DNA from: CAVQKZ01 sp963837325
GTDB lineage: Bacteria > Actinomycetota > Actinomycetes > Mycobacteriales > Jatrophihabitantaceae
NCBI GenBank assembly: GCA_963837325.1
Contig: CAWIMV010000001.1
Coordinates: 2,356,001 to 2,420,000, forward strand
Length of the DNA: 64,000 nucleotides
Direction: 5' to 3'
Shown in pieces: positions 8,938-20,194 of the stretch; within the stretch, counting starts at the first letter, position 1, and every line of letters starts with the position of its first letter. The notes beneath the pieces were generated by a model. The model was given only the letters and a program-made list of their open reading frames with translations, was not told the origin of the DNA and made no database searches. A program made the translations under genes and the position numbers.

Positions 8938-8972
8938 CAGCGACCACCCGGGCTGGGCCCGGATGGTCGCTG
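8938..8972 (+). terminator. Strong hairpin, probable terminator
   Basis: CAGCGACCA (8938-8946) pairs with TGGTCGCTG (8964-8972); inside, after one C/A mismatch, CCGGGC pairs with GCCCGG around a TGG loop. That gives about 15 paired bases with a three-base loop and no clear T-run, the form common for GC-rich actinobacterial terminators. It lies just after the membrane protein gene and between convergent genes, so it could serve both strands. Confidence 0.65.
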
Positions 8973-9102
8973 CTTGGTGCAAGAGTGCCGGCCCGTCTGC
9001 GCCTCTCGGCGAGTGGCCGCGCTCGGCGGCTGAAGGTGAGGCCCGGGGCATGAACCGGACCGGCAATGTCTGTAACGAACCGGGCCGGGCAACAATTCCC
9101 GC

Positions 9103-10521
9103 TCAGTCGAACGAGGCCGGCTTGCTCTTCTGCCACAACCAGGTGTCGAAGAACGCGCCCAGATCCGCGCCGGACACCCGCTCAGCCAGCGCCACGAACT
9201 GCTGGGTGGAGCCGTTGCCGTACCGGTGCTGGGCCGTCCAACGGTGCAGGAGGTCGAAGAAGTCGTGGTCGCCGATGCGGTGCCGCAACGCCGCCAACGT
9301 CATGCCACCCCTGGTGTACACCGCGCTGCTGAACATGGTGTCGCGCTGGGGATCGGCGATCGACTGGTTCCAGAACGACGACGTAGCCGCGATCCGGTTG
9401 TAGGCGTTCAGCGCGCTCGCGTAGGTGCTGTTGCCCCCCGTGTGCTCGGTCCACAGCCAGGCCGCGAACGTGGCGAAGCCCTCGTTGAGCCAGATGTCAC
9501 GCCAGGTCCGCACCGAGACGCTGTCGCCGAACCACTGGTGCGACAACTCGTGTGACATCGTGCCGGAGTCCGGCGAGAAGCCGTACAACGGACGGGTCTG
9601 GGTCTCCAACGAGAAACCGACGTCGGGCACGTTGTCGACGATGGCGCCCGTCGACGTGAACGGGTACGGGCCGAACTCCTTGCTCCAGAAGTCGGTGATC
9701 GCGCCGGTCTGTTCGAAGACCTGGCCGGTCTGGGCCTGAGCCGTGAGCGCCGGGTCGACGGCCATGGTCTCGGGGATACCCGCCGGCGTGGTGCCGTTAC
9801 GGAAGTCCCAGGATCCGATGTCGATGGTGGCGAGGTACGTGGCCATCGGGCTGGTCTCGTCCCAGACGAAGGTGGTCTTCGCATTCGTGGTCTTCGTCGA
9901 CACGAGGTCGCCGTTGGCGACCACCTTGCGACTGCTGGGCACCGTGATCCGGAATGTGTAGCTCGCCTTGTCGATGGGGTGGTCATTGCTGGGGAACCAC
10001 GTGCTCGCGGCGTTGGGCTCGTCACCGACGAACGCGCCGTCGGGGGTGTACTGCCAGCCGTAGTCGGCGCCGAACACGATCGGCGACCCGGTGATCGTCT
10101 GCGGTGAACCGTCGTAGCGCACCGCCACGTCGAAGGCCGAGCCGCGGTGCAGGCCGGTACGGGGGGTGATCTGCAGTTCCTGCCCGGACCGCTGGAATGT
10201 CGCCGCCACGCTGTTGACCTTCACCGCGCCAACGGTCATCCCCGAGAGGTCCAGGTCGAATCGCGACAGGTCCTGTGTCGCGCGCGCCGCAATGTGGGCG
10301 GTGCCGGCGAGTTGGTGCGCGTCGGGATCGTAGGTCAGGTCGAGCGTGTAGTGCCCGACGTCGTAGCCGCCGTTGCCTTCGAGCGGGAAGTAGGGATCAC
10401 CGACGCCAGGGGCGCCGGGGCTGAAGGCGGCCGCGGTTGCGGACGGAGCGGCGGCAAGGGCGAGCACCGTGATGCCCGAAGCGGCGACAGCACACGCGGC
10501 GCGGATGGGGGTTCGGGACAC
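9103..10521 (-). CDS. Secreted M1-family metallopeptidase
   Basis: A 472-residue exported zinc aminopeptidase-like protein. An N-terminal signal peptide (about 1-30: basic RTPIR, hydrophobic core, AxA cleavage region) precedes a beta-sandwich domain (about 45-225) and the catalytic domain with HELSHQWFGD (HExxH) and the third zinc ligand in NEGFATF. The exopeptidase signature GxMEN is replaced by GFSLETQ, as I recall in other actinobacterial secreted M1 proteins, so aminopeptidase specificity is uncertain. I chose GTG at 10521 because GAGGAG lies five bases upstream; ATG at 10542 has no such site. It is divergent from the LysM gene. Confidence 0.88.
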   Translation of the reverse strand: MSRTPIRAACAVAASGITVLALAAAPSATAAAFSPGAPGVGDPYFPLEGNGGYDVGHYTLDLTYDPDAHQLAGTAHIAARATQDLSRFDLDLSGMTVGAVKVNSVAATFQRSGQELQITPRTGLHRGSAFDVAVRYDGSPQTITGSPIVFGADYGWQYTPDGAFVGDEPNAASTWFPSNDHPIDKASYTFRITVPSSRKVVANGDLVSTKTTNAKTTFVWDETSPMATYLATIDIGSWDFRNGTTPAGIPETMAVDPALTAQAQTGQVFEQTGAITDFWSKEFGPYPFTSTGAIVDNVPDVGFSLETQTRPLYGFSPDSGTMSHELSHQWFGDSVSVRTWRDIWLNEGFATFAAWLWTEHTGGNSTYASALNAYNRIAATSSFWNQSIADPQRDTMFSSAVYTRGGMTLAALRHRIGDHDFFDLLHRWTAQHRYGNGSTQQFVALAERVSGADLGAFFDTWLWQKSKPASFD

Positions 10522-10644
10522 GGCTGCTCCTCGGGCGGGCATATGCGTACTTCGATCGGTTTGACCGGCTACGACCACCTTGGTCGGACCGTCCAGCGCG
10601 GTCAAGGCCAACCCGACCTCTCCGGCCCTCCGAAGCGATCGGTA

Positions 10645-10673
10645 TTGACCGAATTCAATCGGAGGCTTATAAA
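10645..10673 (+). promoter_or_regulatory. Near-consensus sigma-70-type promoter of the LysM gene
   Basis: TTGACC (10645-10650), exactly 17 bases, then TATAAA (10668-10673); the ATG of the LysM gene follows 30 bases later behind GAAGGA. An inverted repeat ATTGA-6-TCAAT (10644-10659) covers the -35 box and may be an operator. This is among the most AT-rich spots in the window. Confidence 0.75.
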
Positions 10674-10702
10674 GGCAAACGAGTACAAACGAAGGAACCT
10701 AG

Positions 10703-11428
10703 ATGAATCTGCGCCGCTTGCTTGCCGCGTCGGGCGTCCTGCTCGCCGACCTGACTGCCCTGCTCACCTTGGTCTCCCAGCCGGCGGCACTGGCCCGTGG
10801 CCTCGCCTCGCCCCATGCCTGGCTGGCCGAGGTCGGCGCCGACGCAGCCGCGAGCACGCTCGCCGGCGCCGCGTTGTGGTTCGTTGCCGTCTGGCTCGGC
10901 CTGGGCCTGGTGGCTGCGCTCGCGATCCAGCTGCCTGGTTGCCTGGGCCGCGTGGCCAACGCGAGCGCGCGCATTCTGTTGCCGCGCACGTTGTACCGGG
11001 TCCTCGCCGGTGCGCTCGGGTTCGGCATTCTCCTGGCACCGGTCGCGGCCAGCGCTCGCAGTGGGGTGGTGCCGCCAGCCGGCGCCCGGCCGGCCGTCCC
11101 GTCGCTCACCCCACCGACACCACCCGCGCCCCCGTCGGCGCTTCCGGCACCCACCTGGCCCGGCGCGTCGCCGCCAACCCTCCCAGCGCCCACGTTGCCG
11201 GGCGGGGCAAAGCCGGCCGGCCGCGCTGCCGACGGCGTCATCGTGCGCCCCGGCGACTCGCTGTGGCGCATCGCCGCCCGCCACCTGGGCGAACGAGCGT
11301 CGACTGCGCGGATCGCCGCCGCCTGGCCGCGGTGGTACGCCGCGAATCGACGCGTCATCGGCGCCGATCCCGACCTGATCGAACCGGGCCAACACCTCCA
11401 GGCCCCCGCCGACTCGGCCCAGTCATGA
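10703..11428 (+). CDS. LysM-domain membrane protein
   Basis: A 241-residue protein with three hydrophobic segments (about 5-30, 45-75, 92-115), then a proline-rich linker (about 120-170, repeated PAPT/PTPP) and a C-terminal LysM peptidoglycan-binding domain (about 177-235, starting VIVRPGDSLWRIAARHLG). It should anchor in the membrane and touch the wall. Its stop overlaps the start of the Rv3235-family gene (ATGA), so the two are made together; the pair lies next to secA, as in related actinobacteria. The GAAGGA site six bases before the ATG supports the start. Confidence 0.9.
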   Translation: MNLRRLLAASGVLLADLTALLTLVSQPAALARGLASPHAWLAEVGADAAASTLAGAALWFVAVWLGLGLVAALAIQLPGCLGRVANASARILLPRTLYRVLAGALGFGILLAPVAASARSGVVPPAGARPAVPSLTPPTPPAPPSALPAPTWPGASPPTLPAPTLPGGAKPAGRAADGVIVRPGDSLWRIAARHLGERASTARIAAAWPRWYAANRRVIGADPDLIEPGQHLQAPADSAQS

Positions 11429-11976
11429 GCAGCGCCATCGCGGCCGGTCCGGCCACGGCCGTCCGCCGGGTCCAAGCGGCCCGCCCGGCCCGATCGATGA
11501 CGGTGCGTCCCGCGCCCAAACGCGAGCCCCCGTTCGACGACGAGGTGCCGCCCCACCTGTATGCGGTCGGCCCGCTCGACCAACAGTTGCCGTTCGAGCC
11601 CGCGCCGTGCCGTCGAGCGGCCGAACCGCGGCCGGTACCCCGCACCAGCCTGCCGGACCCGGCCTTGTGGGGACGCCGGCTGCTGACCGGCATCATCGAG
11701 ACGGCCGGCGGCCGACGACCACTGCAACAGCTGTCGGCCTTGCTCAGTCACTCCGTCGCATACGGGCTCGGCGCCGACTTCGAGCGTGCGGCCCAGCGCC
11801 GCCGCCGACACTGGACCCACGCCGCGAGCATCCGGTCGGTGCGGGCGTGCGCGCCGGCCGACGGTGTCGCCGAACTGTGCGCGACCCTGCAGGTTGGCCC
11901 CCGCGTCCGCGCGGTGGCCCTGCGCCTCGAGGCCGATCAAGGCCGCTGGCGCTGCACCAAATTGCTGTTGGGATAG
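11425..11976 (+). CDS. Rv3235-family protein
   Basis: A 183-residue basic protein. The first 80 residues are proline/arginine-rich and probably disordered; the C-terminal part (about 85-183, ending VALRLEADQGRWRCTKLLLG) is the conserved Rv3235-type domain, which resembles SecB/export-accessory small domains in general shape only. The position beside secA and after a LysM protein is as I recall for mycobacteria and other actinobacteria. Function unknown. It ends 25 bases from the stop of secA, convergent. Confidence 0.82.
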   Translation: MSSAIAAGPATAVRRVQAARPARSMTVRPAPKREPPFDDEVPPHLYAVGPLDQQLPFEPAPCRRAAEPRPVPRTSLPDPALWGRRLLTGIIETAGGRRPLQQLSALLSHSVAYGLGADFERAAQRRRRHWTHAASIRSVRACAPADGVAELCATLQVGPRVRAVALRLEADQGRWRCTKLLLG

Positions 11977-12001
11977 GCCGCAGGCGCGGCGGCCGCAACG
12001 A

Positions 12002-14845
<2,844 letters not shown>

Positions 14846-14954
14846 GTTACGGGCTCAACCCGGGTGATCACGGCTAGGTCACATCGGAGCGCCAGAAACC
14901 GCGGCGCAGCAATCCCGCGTGACCGGCCGGCGCCGGCTCTGCCAAGCTCGATCC

Positions 14955-16091
14955 ATGGGTCGCTACGCCGGGATCGAGCTCACCGATCTGGTCCTGACCA
15001 GCGAGCGGCTGACGCTGCGACCCTGGCAGGCGGACGACGCGGCCCCGGTCCAGGCGGCTATGCAGGACCGCGCCACCCACGAATTCCTCCTCCTGCCCGA
15101 TCCCTACGAGCAGTCCGACGCGGTCGAGTTCGTCAGCGCCATCGCGCCGGCCGGGCCGAACGCCGGTGCGGGTCTGGCTTGTGCGGTCGTGGAGACCGCG
15201 ACCGGGCGACTCACCGGCTCAGCCGACCTACGGCTGCCCGCACCGAGGCGGACCGCCGCCCAAATCGGCTATGTGATCTATGGCCCGGGGCGCGGGCACG
15301 GCTACGCCGCCGAGGCGTCGCGGGCCCTTGCGGCGTGGGCGTTCGACCGCGGGGTCAGCCGGGTCGAGATCCGGTGCGCCGTCGCCAACCTCGCGTCGGT
15401 CAAGTCGGCACTCAATGCCGGTTTTCGGTTCGAGGGCGTACTCCGTAGCGAGATTGCGACACCGGCCGGCCCGGCGGACGGGGCCGTCTTCGGCCGGATA
15501 CCCGGCGATCCCGACGGCCCGGTCGAACGCCGGTTCGCGCCGCTGCCGCCGGCCGGTTTGAGCGACGGCGTCCTGCGGCTGCGTCCGATGCTACCCGCCG
15601 ATGCGTCGGCAATTCACGAGCAAGAAGCCGACCCGGTGTCGCTCGAGATCGGTTTCAGCGGCGCCGCCCCGACTGCTGACGACATCGCCCGCATGACATC
15701 GCGCGCCGGTCTCGACTGGCTCGTCGGCACCGCGGCGCCGTTCGCGATGGTCGACGACGCGACCGGTGCGGTCGCGGGCTCGGTGCGACTGCGGTTGGTC
15801 GGTCCTCCGAACGTCGGTGGCGTCGGCTACACCGTGCATCCGGCCTACCGTGGCCGCGGTTATACGGCCAGAGCGCTGCGCCTGCTCGTGCGGTGGGCGT
15901 TCGAGGTCGCCGGCTTCGCCCGCCTCGAATTGGGGGCCAAGCCGACGAACATCGCCTCACAGCGCGCCGCGCTGCACGGCGGCTTCGAACCCGACGGTGT
16001 GCGGCGGGCCCGGCTGCGCAACGTCGACGGCACCTTCGCCGACGAGGTCCGCTTCGCGCTGGTCAATCCGCGGTTGCGGTCAGGGGACTAG
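14955..16091 (+). CDS. Tandem GNAT N-acetyltransferase
   Basis: A 378-residue protein with two complete GNAT folds (about 15-190 and 205-375), each of the RimJ/RimL type. The acetyl-CoA loops are GPGRGHGYAAEA in the first and HPAYRGRGYTARA in the second. Both copies keep the loop, so both could be active, on unknown amine or protein substrates. The start ATG at 14955 is used because the upstream extension is basic and low-complexity. It is inserted on the opposite strand between secA and hpf, and its last 12 bases overlap the end of hpf. Confidence 0.88.
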   Translation: MGRYAGIELTDLVLTSERLTLRPWQADDAAPVQAAMQDRATHEFLLLPDPYEQSDAVEFVSAIAPAGPNAGAGLACAVVETATGRLTGSADLRLPAPRRTAAQIGYVIYGPGRGHGYAAEASRALAAWAFDRGVSRVEIRCAVANLASVKSALNAGFRFEGVLRSEIATPAGPADGAVFGRIPGDPDGPVERRFAPLPPAGLSDGVLRLRPMLPADASAIHEQEADPVSLEIGFSGAAPTADDIARMTSRAGLDWLVGTAAPFAMVDDATGAVAGSVRLRLVGPPNVGGVGYTVHPAYRGRGYTARALRLLVRWAFEVAGFARLELGAKPTNIASQRAALHGGFEPDGVRRARLRNVDGTFADEVRFALVNPRLRSGD

Positions 16092-16694
16092 CCGGATCAG
16101 TCCGTAGTCATACGCGTGGCGGCGGTAGACCACGCTCGGGCGGCCGGAATCGACGTCGCTGAACAGGAAGAAGTCGTGGCCGACCAACTCCATCTCGAAC
16201 AACGCCTGGTCGACCGTCATCGGCTTGGCCGTGTGCTCCTTCTCGCGCACTACGCGGCCCGGGCCGTCGTACGGTTCCTCTTCGACCGCTTCCTCAAGGG
16301 CATCGAGCGGCCCCAAGGCGGTGACCCCGTTCGCCATCACAGCAGCGATCGTGGGCGGTGTGCGGCGGCCGTGGTGGACCCGCCGGCGGTCGGCCGCCTG
16401 CCGGAATCGCCGTTCGAGTCGTTCGGTGGCCAGATCCAGCGCCTTGTAGAAGTCCTCGGCACACGCCTCGCTGCGTACTACCGGTCCTCGGGTGCGGCAC
16501 GTGATCTCGACATGCTGGCACCGGCCGGTCTGCCGTGGGTTGCGTTCGTGCTGTAGCTCGACATCGGTTCGGATGATCTTGTGGTCATAACGCTCGATCT
16601 TCTCGAGCTTGTCGGCGACATGCTGCCGGTAGTGGTCCGGGACGACGACGTTGCGACCTCGCACGACGATTTCCATGCCCAGGGCAGTTTCCAT
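16080..16694 (-). CDS. hpf: Long-form ribosome hibernation promoting factor
   Basis: A 204-residue protein that binds 30S subunits and dimerises ribosomes in stationary phase. The N-terminal S30AE domain (about 6-105, MEIVVRGRNVVVPDHYRQHV) and C-terminal dimerisation domain (about 145-202, KPMTVDQALFEMELVGHDFFLFSD) are joined by an acidic linker, the long HPF form. The ATG at 16694 is preceded by GGAGG four bases upstream, which decides against the in-frame start at 16712. It follows comF on the same strand by 87 bases. In mycobacteria the orthologue is Rv3241c. Confidence 0.95.
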   Translation of the reverse strand: METALGMEIVVRGRNVVVPDHYRQHVADKLEKIERYDHKIIRTDVELQHERNPRQTGRCQHVEITCRTRGPVVRSEACAEDFYKALDLATERLERRFRQAADRRRVHHGRRTPPTIAAVMANGVTALGPLDALEEAVEEEPYDGPGRVVREKEHTAKPMTVDQALFEMELVGHDFFLFSDVDSGRPSVVYRRHAYDYGLIRLVP

Positions 16695-16781
16695 GCGGCC
16701 TCCACCATGCAATGGCGCTCGGCCCGCTCCGGTTACCCCGGTCCCGCGGCGGGTCGACGTACGCCTACGGTCAGGTCGACA

Positions 16782-17426
16782 TCACGCTAGTCCGGTTGGC
16801 ACCGACGTGCCAGCGGCAGGACGCGCAGTCGCAGCCACGACGGCGGCCGAGCAAACCGCCCAACCCGCGCAATCGAGCGCGCGGGCGGCCTCGCGCAGCG
16901 TTGCTCCGGTGGTGACGATGTCGTCGACGATCACCGCCGCCTCGCCCGGTCGCCGGGCTGGTGTCGCCAGCATCGCCTGGTGCAGGTTGCGGGCTCGGTC
17001 GCGGCGGCCGAGCCCGGCCGAGTCCCGCACCGCCCGGTCCAGGCGCAGCGGGGCGGCGACGCGAACGCCGCGGTGCCGGGCCGCCACGCGGGCCAGTCGC
17101 AGCACGTGATCACCGCCGCGGGCCCGCGCGACCGCGTCCGCACACGGCACCGGTACGAGCATGACCCCAGCCCGCGGCACGGCACGGGCCAGCAGTTCCC
17201 CGAGCGGGCGGGCCAGGTCGCGTCGGCCCCGCTCCTTGTAGGCGAGCAGGGCGGTGCGAAGGCCACCGGCGTAGTCGGCCGCCGCCACGACCGGCAAGCC
17301 GGCTGCGTCCACTTGCACCAACCGGCTAGATGCACAGCTCGCGCACAGCGCCGCGCCGTCGCGTCCGCAACCGACACAGCACTGCGGCAGCACCAGGTCG
17401 ATGAGCGCCGGGAAGAGCGTGCGCAT
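16782..17426 (-). CDS. ComF-family phosphoribosyltransferase-like protein
   Basis: A 214-residue ComF/GntX-type protein. A zinc-ribbon-like N-terminus CCVGCG...CASC (about residues 15-35) is followed by a type I phosphoribosyltransferase fold whose PRPP loop reads VIVDDIVTTGATL (about 172-184). Such proteins help DNA uptake in some bacteria; the role in actinobacteria is unknown. The start at 17426 is chosen from a weak AGGG site; an in-frame ATG at 17462 is the alternative. It normally follows lpqB directly, but here a cyclase-fold gene on the other strand separates them. Confidence 0.85.
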   Translation of the reverse strand: MRTLFPALIDLVLPQCCVGCGRDGAALCASCASSRLVQVDAAGLPVVAAADYAGGLRTALLAYKERGRRDLARPLGELLARAVPRAGVMLVPVPCADAVARARGGDHVLRLARVAARHRGVRVAAPLRLDRAVRDSAGLGRRDRARNLHQAMLATPARRPGEAAVIVDDIVTTGATLREAARALDCAGWAVCSAAVVAATARPAAGTSVPTGLA

Positions 17427-17528
17427 GATCGCAACCCTGGCCCCCAGCCGAGCCGACGTCATCCGCTATCGAGCCGGCTGTGGACGCAGAGCGGGCCTGT
17501 GGACGGCGGTTAGGTCTATTTTCGGCGG

Positions 17529-18482
17529 ATGGATGTGCTCGACTGGCTGCTCGACTCCGACCCGGCGCTGCGCTGGCAGGCGCTGCGCGATCTGACGGAC
17601 GCGCCGCCCGACGAGGTGGCCGCCGAGCGCGCGCGGGTCGCGACCGACGGGTGGGGCGCCCGGCTGCTCGCGCTGCGCGACGACGACGGCCAGTGGGCGG
17701 GCGGTGCGTGCTTCCCCGCGGACTTCCGCGGCGACTTCTCCCAAGGGCAGCCCTGGACGTCCACCTTCCCCACCTTGACGCTGCTCCGCGAATTCGGCAT
17801 CGACCCAGACGCCGAGCCGGTTGCCGAGACGATCGCGCTGGTGCGCGCGAACGCCCGATGGGAACACGCCGGGCAGCCGTTCTTCGCCGGCGAGGTGGAG
17901 CCGTGCATCAACGGACGGACGGTCGCGATCGGCGTCTACTTCGGCGTTGACGTCGACGGCATCGTCACCCGGCTGCTCGGCGAGCAACTGACTGACGGCG
18001 GCTGGAACTGCGAGGCCGAGAACGGCTCGGTGCGTTCATCGTTCGCGACGACGATCTGCGTGCTCGACGGGCTGCTGGAGCACGAGCGGGCGACCGGCGG
18101 TTCGGCCCAGACCGTCGCGGCCCGCCGCCGCGCCGAGGAGTACCTGCTCGAGCGCCACCTGTTCCGGCGGCTGAGCACTGGCGAGGTGGCCGACCCGGAC
18201 TGGCTGCAGTTCTCCTTCCCGACCTGGTGGCACTACGACGTGCTCTGGGCCCTCGACTACTTCCGGTCGACGGGCGACGCGCCCGATTCGCGAATGACCG
18301 AGGCGGTCGAACTGTTGCGATCGAAGCAGCAGCCCGACGGCACCTGGCTGCTGGAAAAGACGCATCCCGGCGCAGTTCACTTCGAGATGGAGGACGGCGA
18401 CGCAAAGCCGAGTCGCTGGAACACGCTGCGCGCACTTCGGGTGCTGAACTGGTACGAGGGCAACCGCGGCTATTCGAGGTAG
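17529..18482 (+). CDS. Terpenoid-cyclase/prenyltransferase-fold (squalene cyclase-like) protein
   Basis: A 317-residue alpha/alpha-barrel protein with QW-like repeats: DDDGQWAGGACF (about 55), TDGGWNCEAENGS (about 158) and KQQPDGTWLLE (about 270). It lacks the DxDD motif of true squalene-hopene cyclases and is half their length, so a cyclase role is doubtful; short proteins of this fold are widespread in actinobacteria without known function. It has no signal peptide. It lies between comF and lpqB, on the opposite strand, and its end overlaps lpqB by 13 bases. TCTATT nine bases before the ATG hints at a leaderless transcript. Confidence 0.75.
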   Translation: MDVLDWLLDSDPALRWQALRDLTDAPPDEVAAERARVATDGWGARLLALRDDDGQWAGGACFPADFRGDFSQGQPWTSTFPTLTLLREFGIDPDAEPVAETIALVRANARWEHAGQPFFAGEVEPCINGRTVAIGVYFGVDVDGIVTRLLGEQLTDGGWNCEAENGSVRSSFATTICVLDGLLEHERATGGSAQTVAARRRAEEYLLERHLFRRLSTGEVADPDWLQFSFPTWWHYDVLWALDYFRSTGDAPDSRMTEAVELLRSKQQPDGTWLLEKTHPGAVHFEMEDGDAKPSRWNTLRALRVLNWYEGNRGYSR

Positions 18483-20194
18483 GTCGGGTTGGTGCACCCG
18501 CTGGTGCTGCCGTTGGGGCTGGCCCACGATCCGCCGGTCTGAGCCCACACGGTGCCGCCCACCGATACCCAGGCCGGCACGCCTTCGGCAACCGTGATGC
18601 TGTCCGGCGGGCCGGGCAGGTCCTCGGTACCGGTCCGCGACGTCCACAGCGACCCGTCGACCTGCACCTCGTAGACATGACCCTCCCCCGACCCGGGCAC
18701 CGTCCCGATCGTGAACAGCTTCAGCTCGTCGTTCCACGCGACGTCGGAGACCACGATCCGCTGCGGGCTGATCGGCTCGAGGCTGTCGACCCGCACCTGC
18801 GCCTGTCCGCTGGCTCGCACGACGAGGCCTACCCACACCTGGGCACTGGCCTCGTCATTCCCGCTCAGCACCATGGCCACCCGCGAACCGTCGGGGCTGA
18901 AGCGCAGCGCGCTGACTCGGCCGGTAGGCGCGTTGGCGCCCGCGACCGGCACGTCGCTCGGTCTGCCCCCGTGGGACACCCGGTACACGCGCGAGCCGTC
19001 GCCGACCCAGACCTCGTCCAGGCCGGGCGCCCACGTCGGACGCGACAGCCGGCCCCGCAGGCTCGTCGCCCGCAGTCCGCTCGACCGGGTGCCGACGAGC
19101 AGGGTGGCGTTGTTGTCCGGCCCGGACGTGCCGGCCGCGAGCAGGTCTTTGGAACCCGCTTTGGCGGCGAGGGAAATGGAGGTCAGGTTGTCCGCGCCGG
19201 AACCCAGCTCACCCGGCAGCGGCCGGCCGGACGCGTCGACGACGGCGTGGTTGCGGATGTAGAACAGTCGGGGCGACGGACGGGCGGGATTGGCCGGCGC
19301 CGCGATGCCGGTGGCGGTGAAGCGCGTACTGCCCGCCGAGGACACGACGACGGGTCGCCCGCCGTCGAGGATCGACATAACCGATCCCGGCGTGACCTGA
19401 TCCAGCGTGAGGGCCACCTGCCCGGCCAGTCGCGCGCGCGTCGCGAGATCGAGCTGATTCGCGCCCGGCACTTCGATCGTGACCGGCGATCCGAGGATGA
19501 CGGTGACCCGGCGAGCATCGGTCTGGGCCGGAAGTTCACTGCTCACGGCGTTCTGCAGCTCCGGGCGCGGCGCCGAGGCCAGCTGCCCCATCAGCCAGTT
19601 CGCGAGCAGCGAGTCGCTCAGCGCGGTGTAGCGCGGATCGGGGATGAGGCGGTGCTCCATGAGATCCCAGAAATAGATCTTGTGCTGCTCGTAGACCCGC
19701 TGGAAATCGTCGGATGTCAGGATCAGGCCGCTGGTCAGGGTGTCGATACGCCACTGGTCGTCGATCTTCCTCATGCCGAACGTGAACGGCACGGGCGTGG
19801 CGCCGTTGCCCTGCAACACCGGCGTGTAGATGCCGAGAGCGCTCACCGTGCCCAGCTTCTGGCCATGCACCGTGACCGAGCCGTGCACGTAGTTGCTGAT
19901 CTGCTCACTGGCCACCACGGTGACCGTCGTATCCGACCAACGGTTCTTCGCGTCGGGCGTGAGGAATTCCCGCGCGCTGGTGTGGTGCTCGTCGGCCAGC
20001 GCGTTCGCGGCCAGGAAGTCGCGCACCATCGTGCGGGGGTCGGCGTCGGGCGCCGGCGTCACGGCCGGGCCGGCACCGGCAGTGGCCACGCCCACCGGCT
20101 TGACGACTTCTGGCGAGGACGACGTCGGCACGCCGGTGCACCCGATCAGCGACAGGGCCGCGACCAGCAGCACAGCGGCCAACCGGCGGTTCAT
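18470..20194 (-). CDS. lpqB: Lipoprotein LpqB, MtrAB accessory protein
   Basis: A 574-residue lipoprotein. The signal peptide ends in the lipobox LSLIGC, with the lipidated Cys at 19. A GerMN domain (about 190-300) and a beta-propeller-like C-terminal half (about 310-570) follow. In mycobacteria LpqB binds the sensor MtrB and modulates MtrA phosphorylation, affecting cell-wall homeostasis and division. Its ATG overlaps the stop of mtrB (ATGA), so the three genes are translated as a unit. The length fits the family (about 580). Confidence 0.96.
   Translation of the reverse strand: MNRRLAAVLLVAALSLIGCTGVPTSSSPEVVKPVGVATAGAGPAVTPAPDADPRTMVRDFLAANALADEHHTSAREFLTPDAKNRWSDTTVTVVASEQISNYVHGSVTVHGQKLGTVSALGIYTPVLQGNGATPVPFTFGMRKIDDQWRIDTLTSGLILTSDDFQRVYEQHKIYFWDLMEHRLIPDPRYTALSDSLLANWLMGQLASAPRPELQNAVSSELPAQTDARRVTVILGSPVTIEVPGANQLDLATRARLAGQVALTLDQVTPGSVMSILDGGRPVVVSSAGSTRFTATGIAAPANPARPSPRLFYIRNHAVVDASGRPLPGELGSGADNLTSISLAAKAGSKDLLAAGTSGPDNNATLLVGTRSSGLRATSLRGRLSRPTWAPGLDEVWVGDGSRVYRVSHGGRPSDVPVAGANAPTGRVSALRFSPDGSRVAMVLSGNDEASAQVWVGLVVRASGQAQVRVDSLEPISPQRIVVSDVAWNDELKLFTIGTVPGSGEGHVYEVQVDGSLWTSRTGTEDLPGPPDSITVAEGVPAWVSVGGTVWAQTGGSWASPNGSTSGCTNPTYLE

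Noticed and set aside
7423..9033. 536-codon plus-strand frame overlapping the NmrA-like and membrane protein genes
   Set aside because: Different frame from two well-supported genes on the same strand, and arginine-rich throughout.
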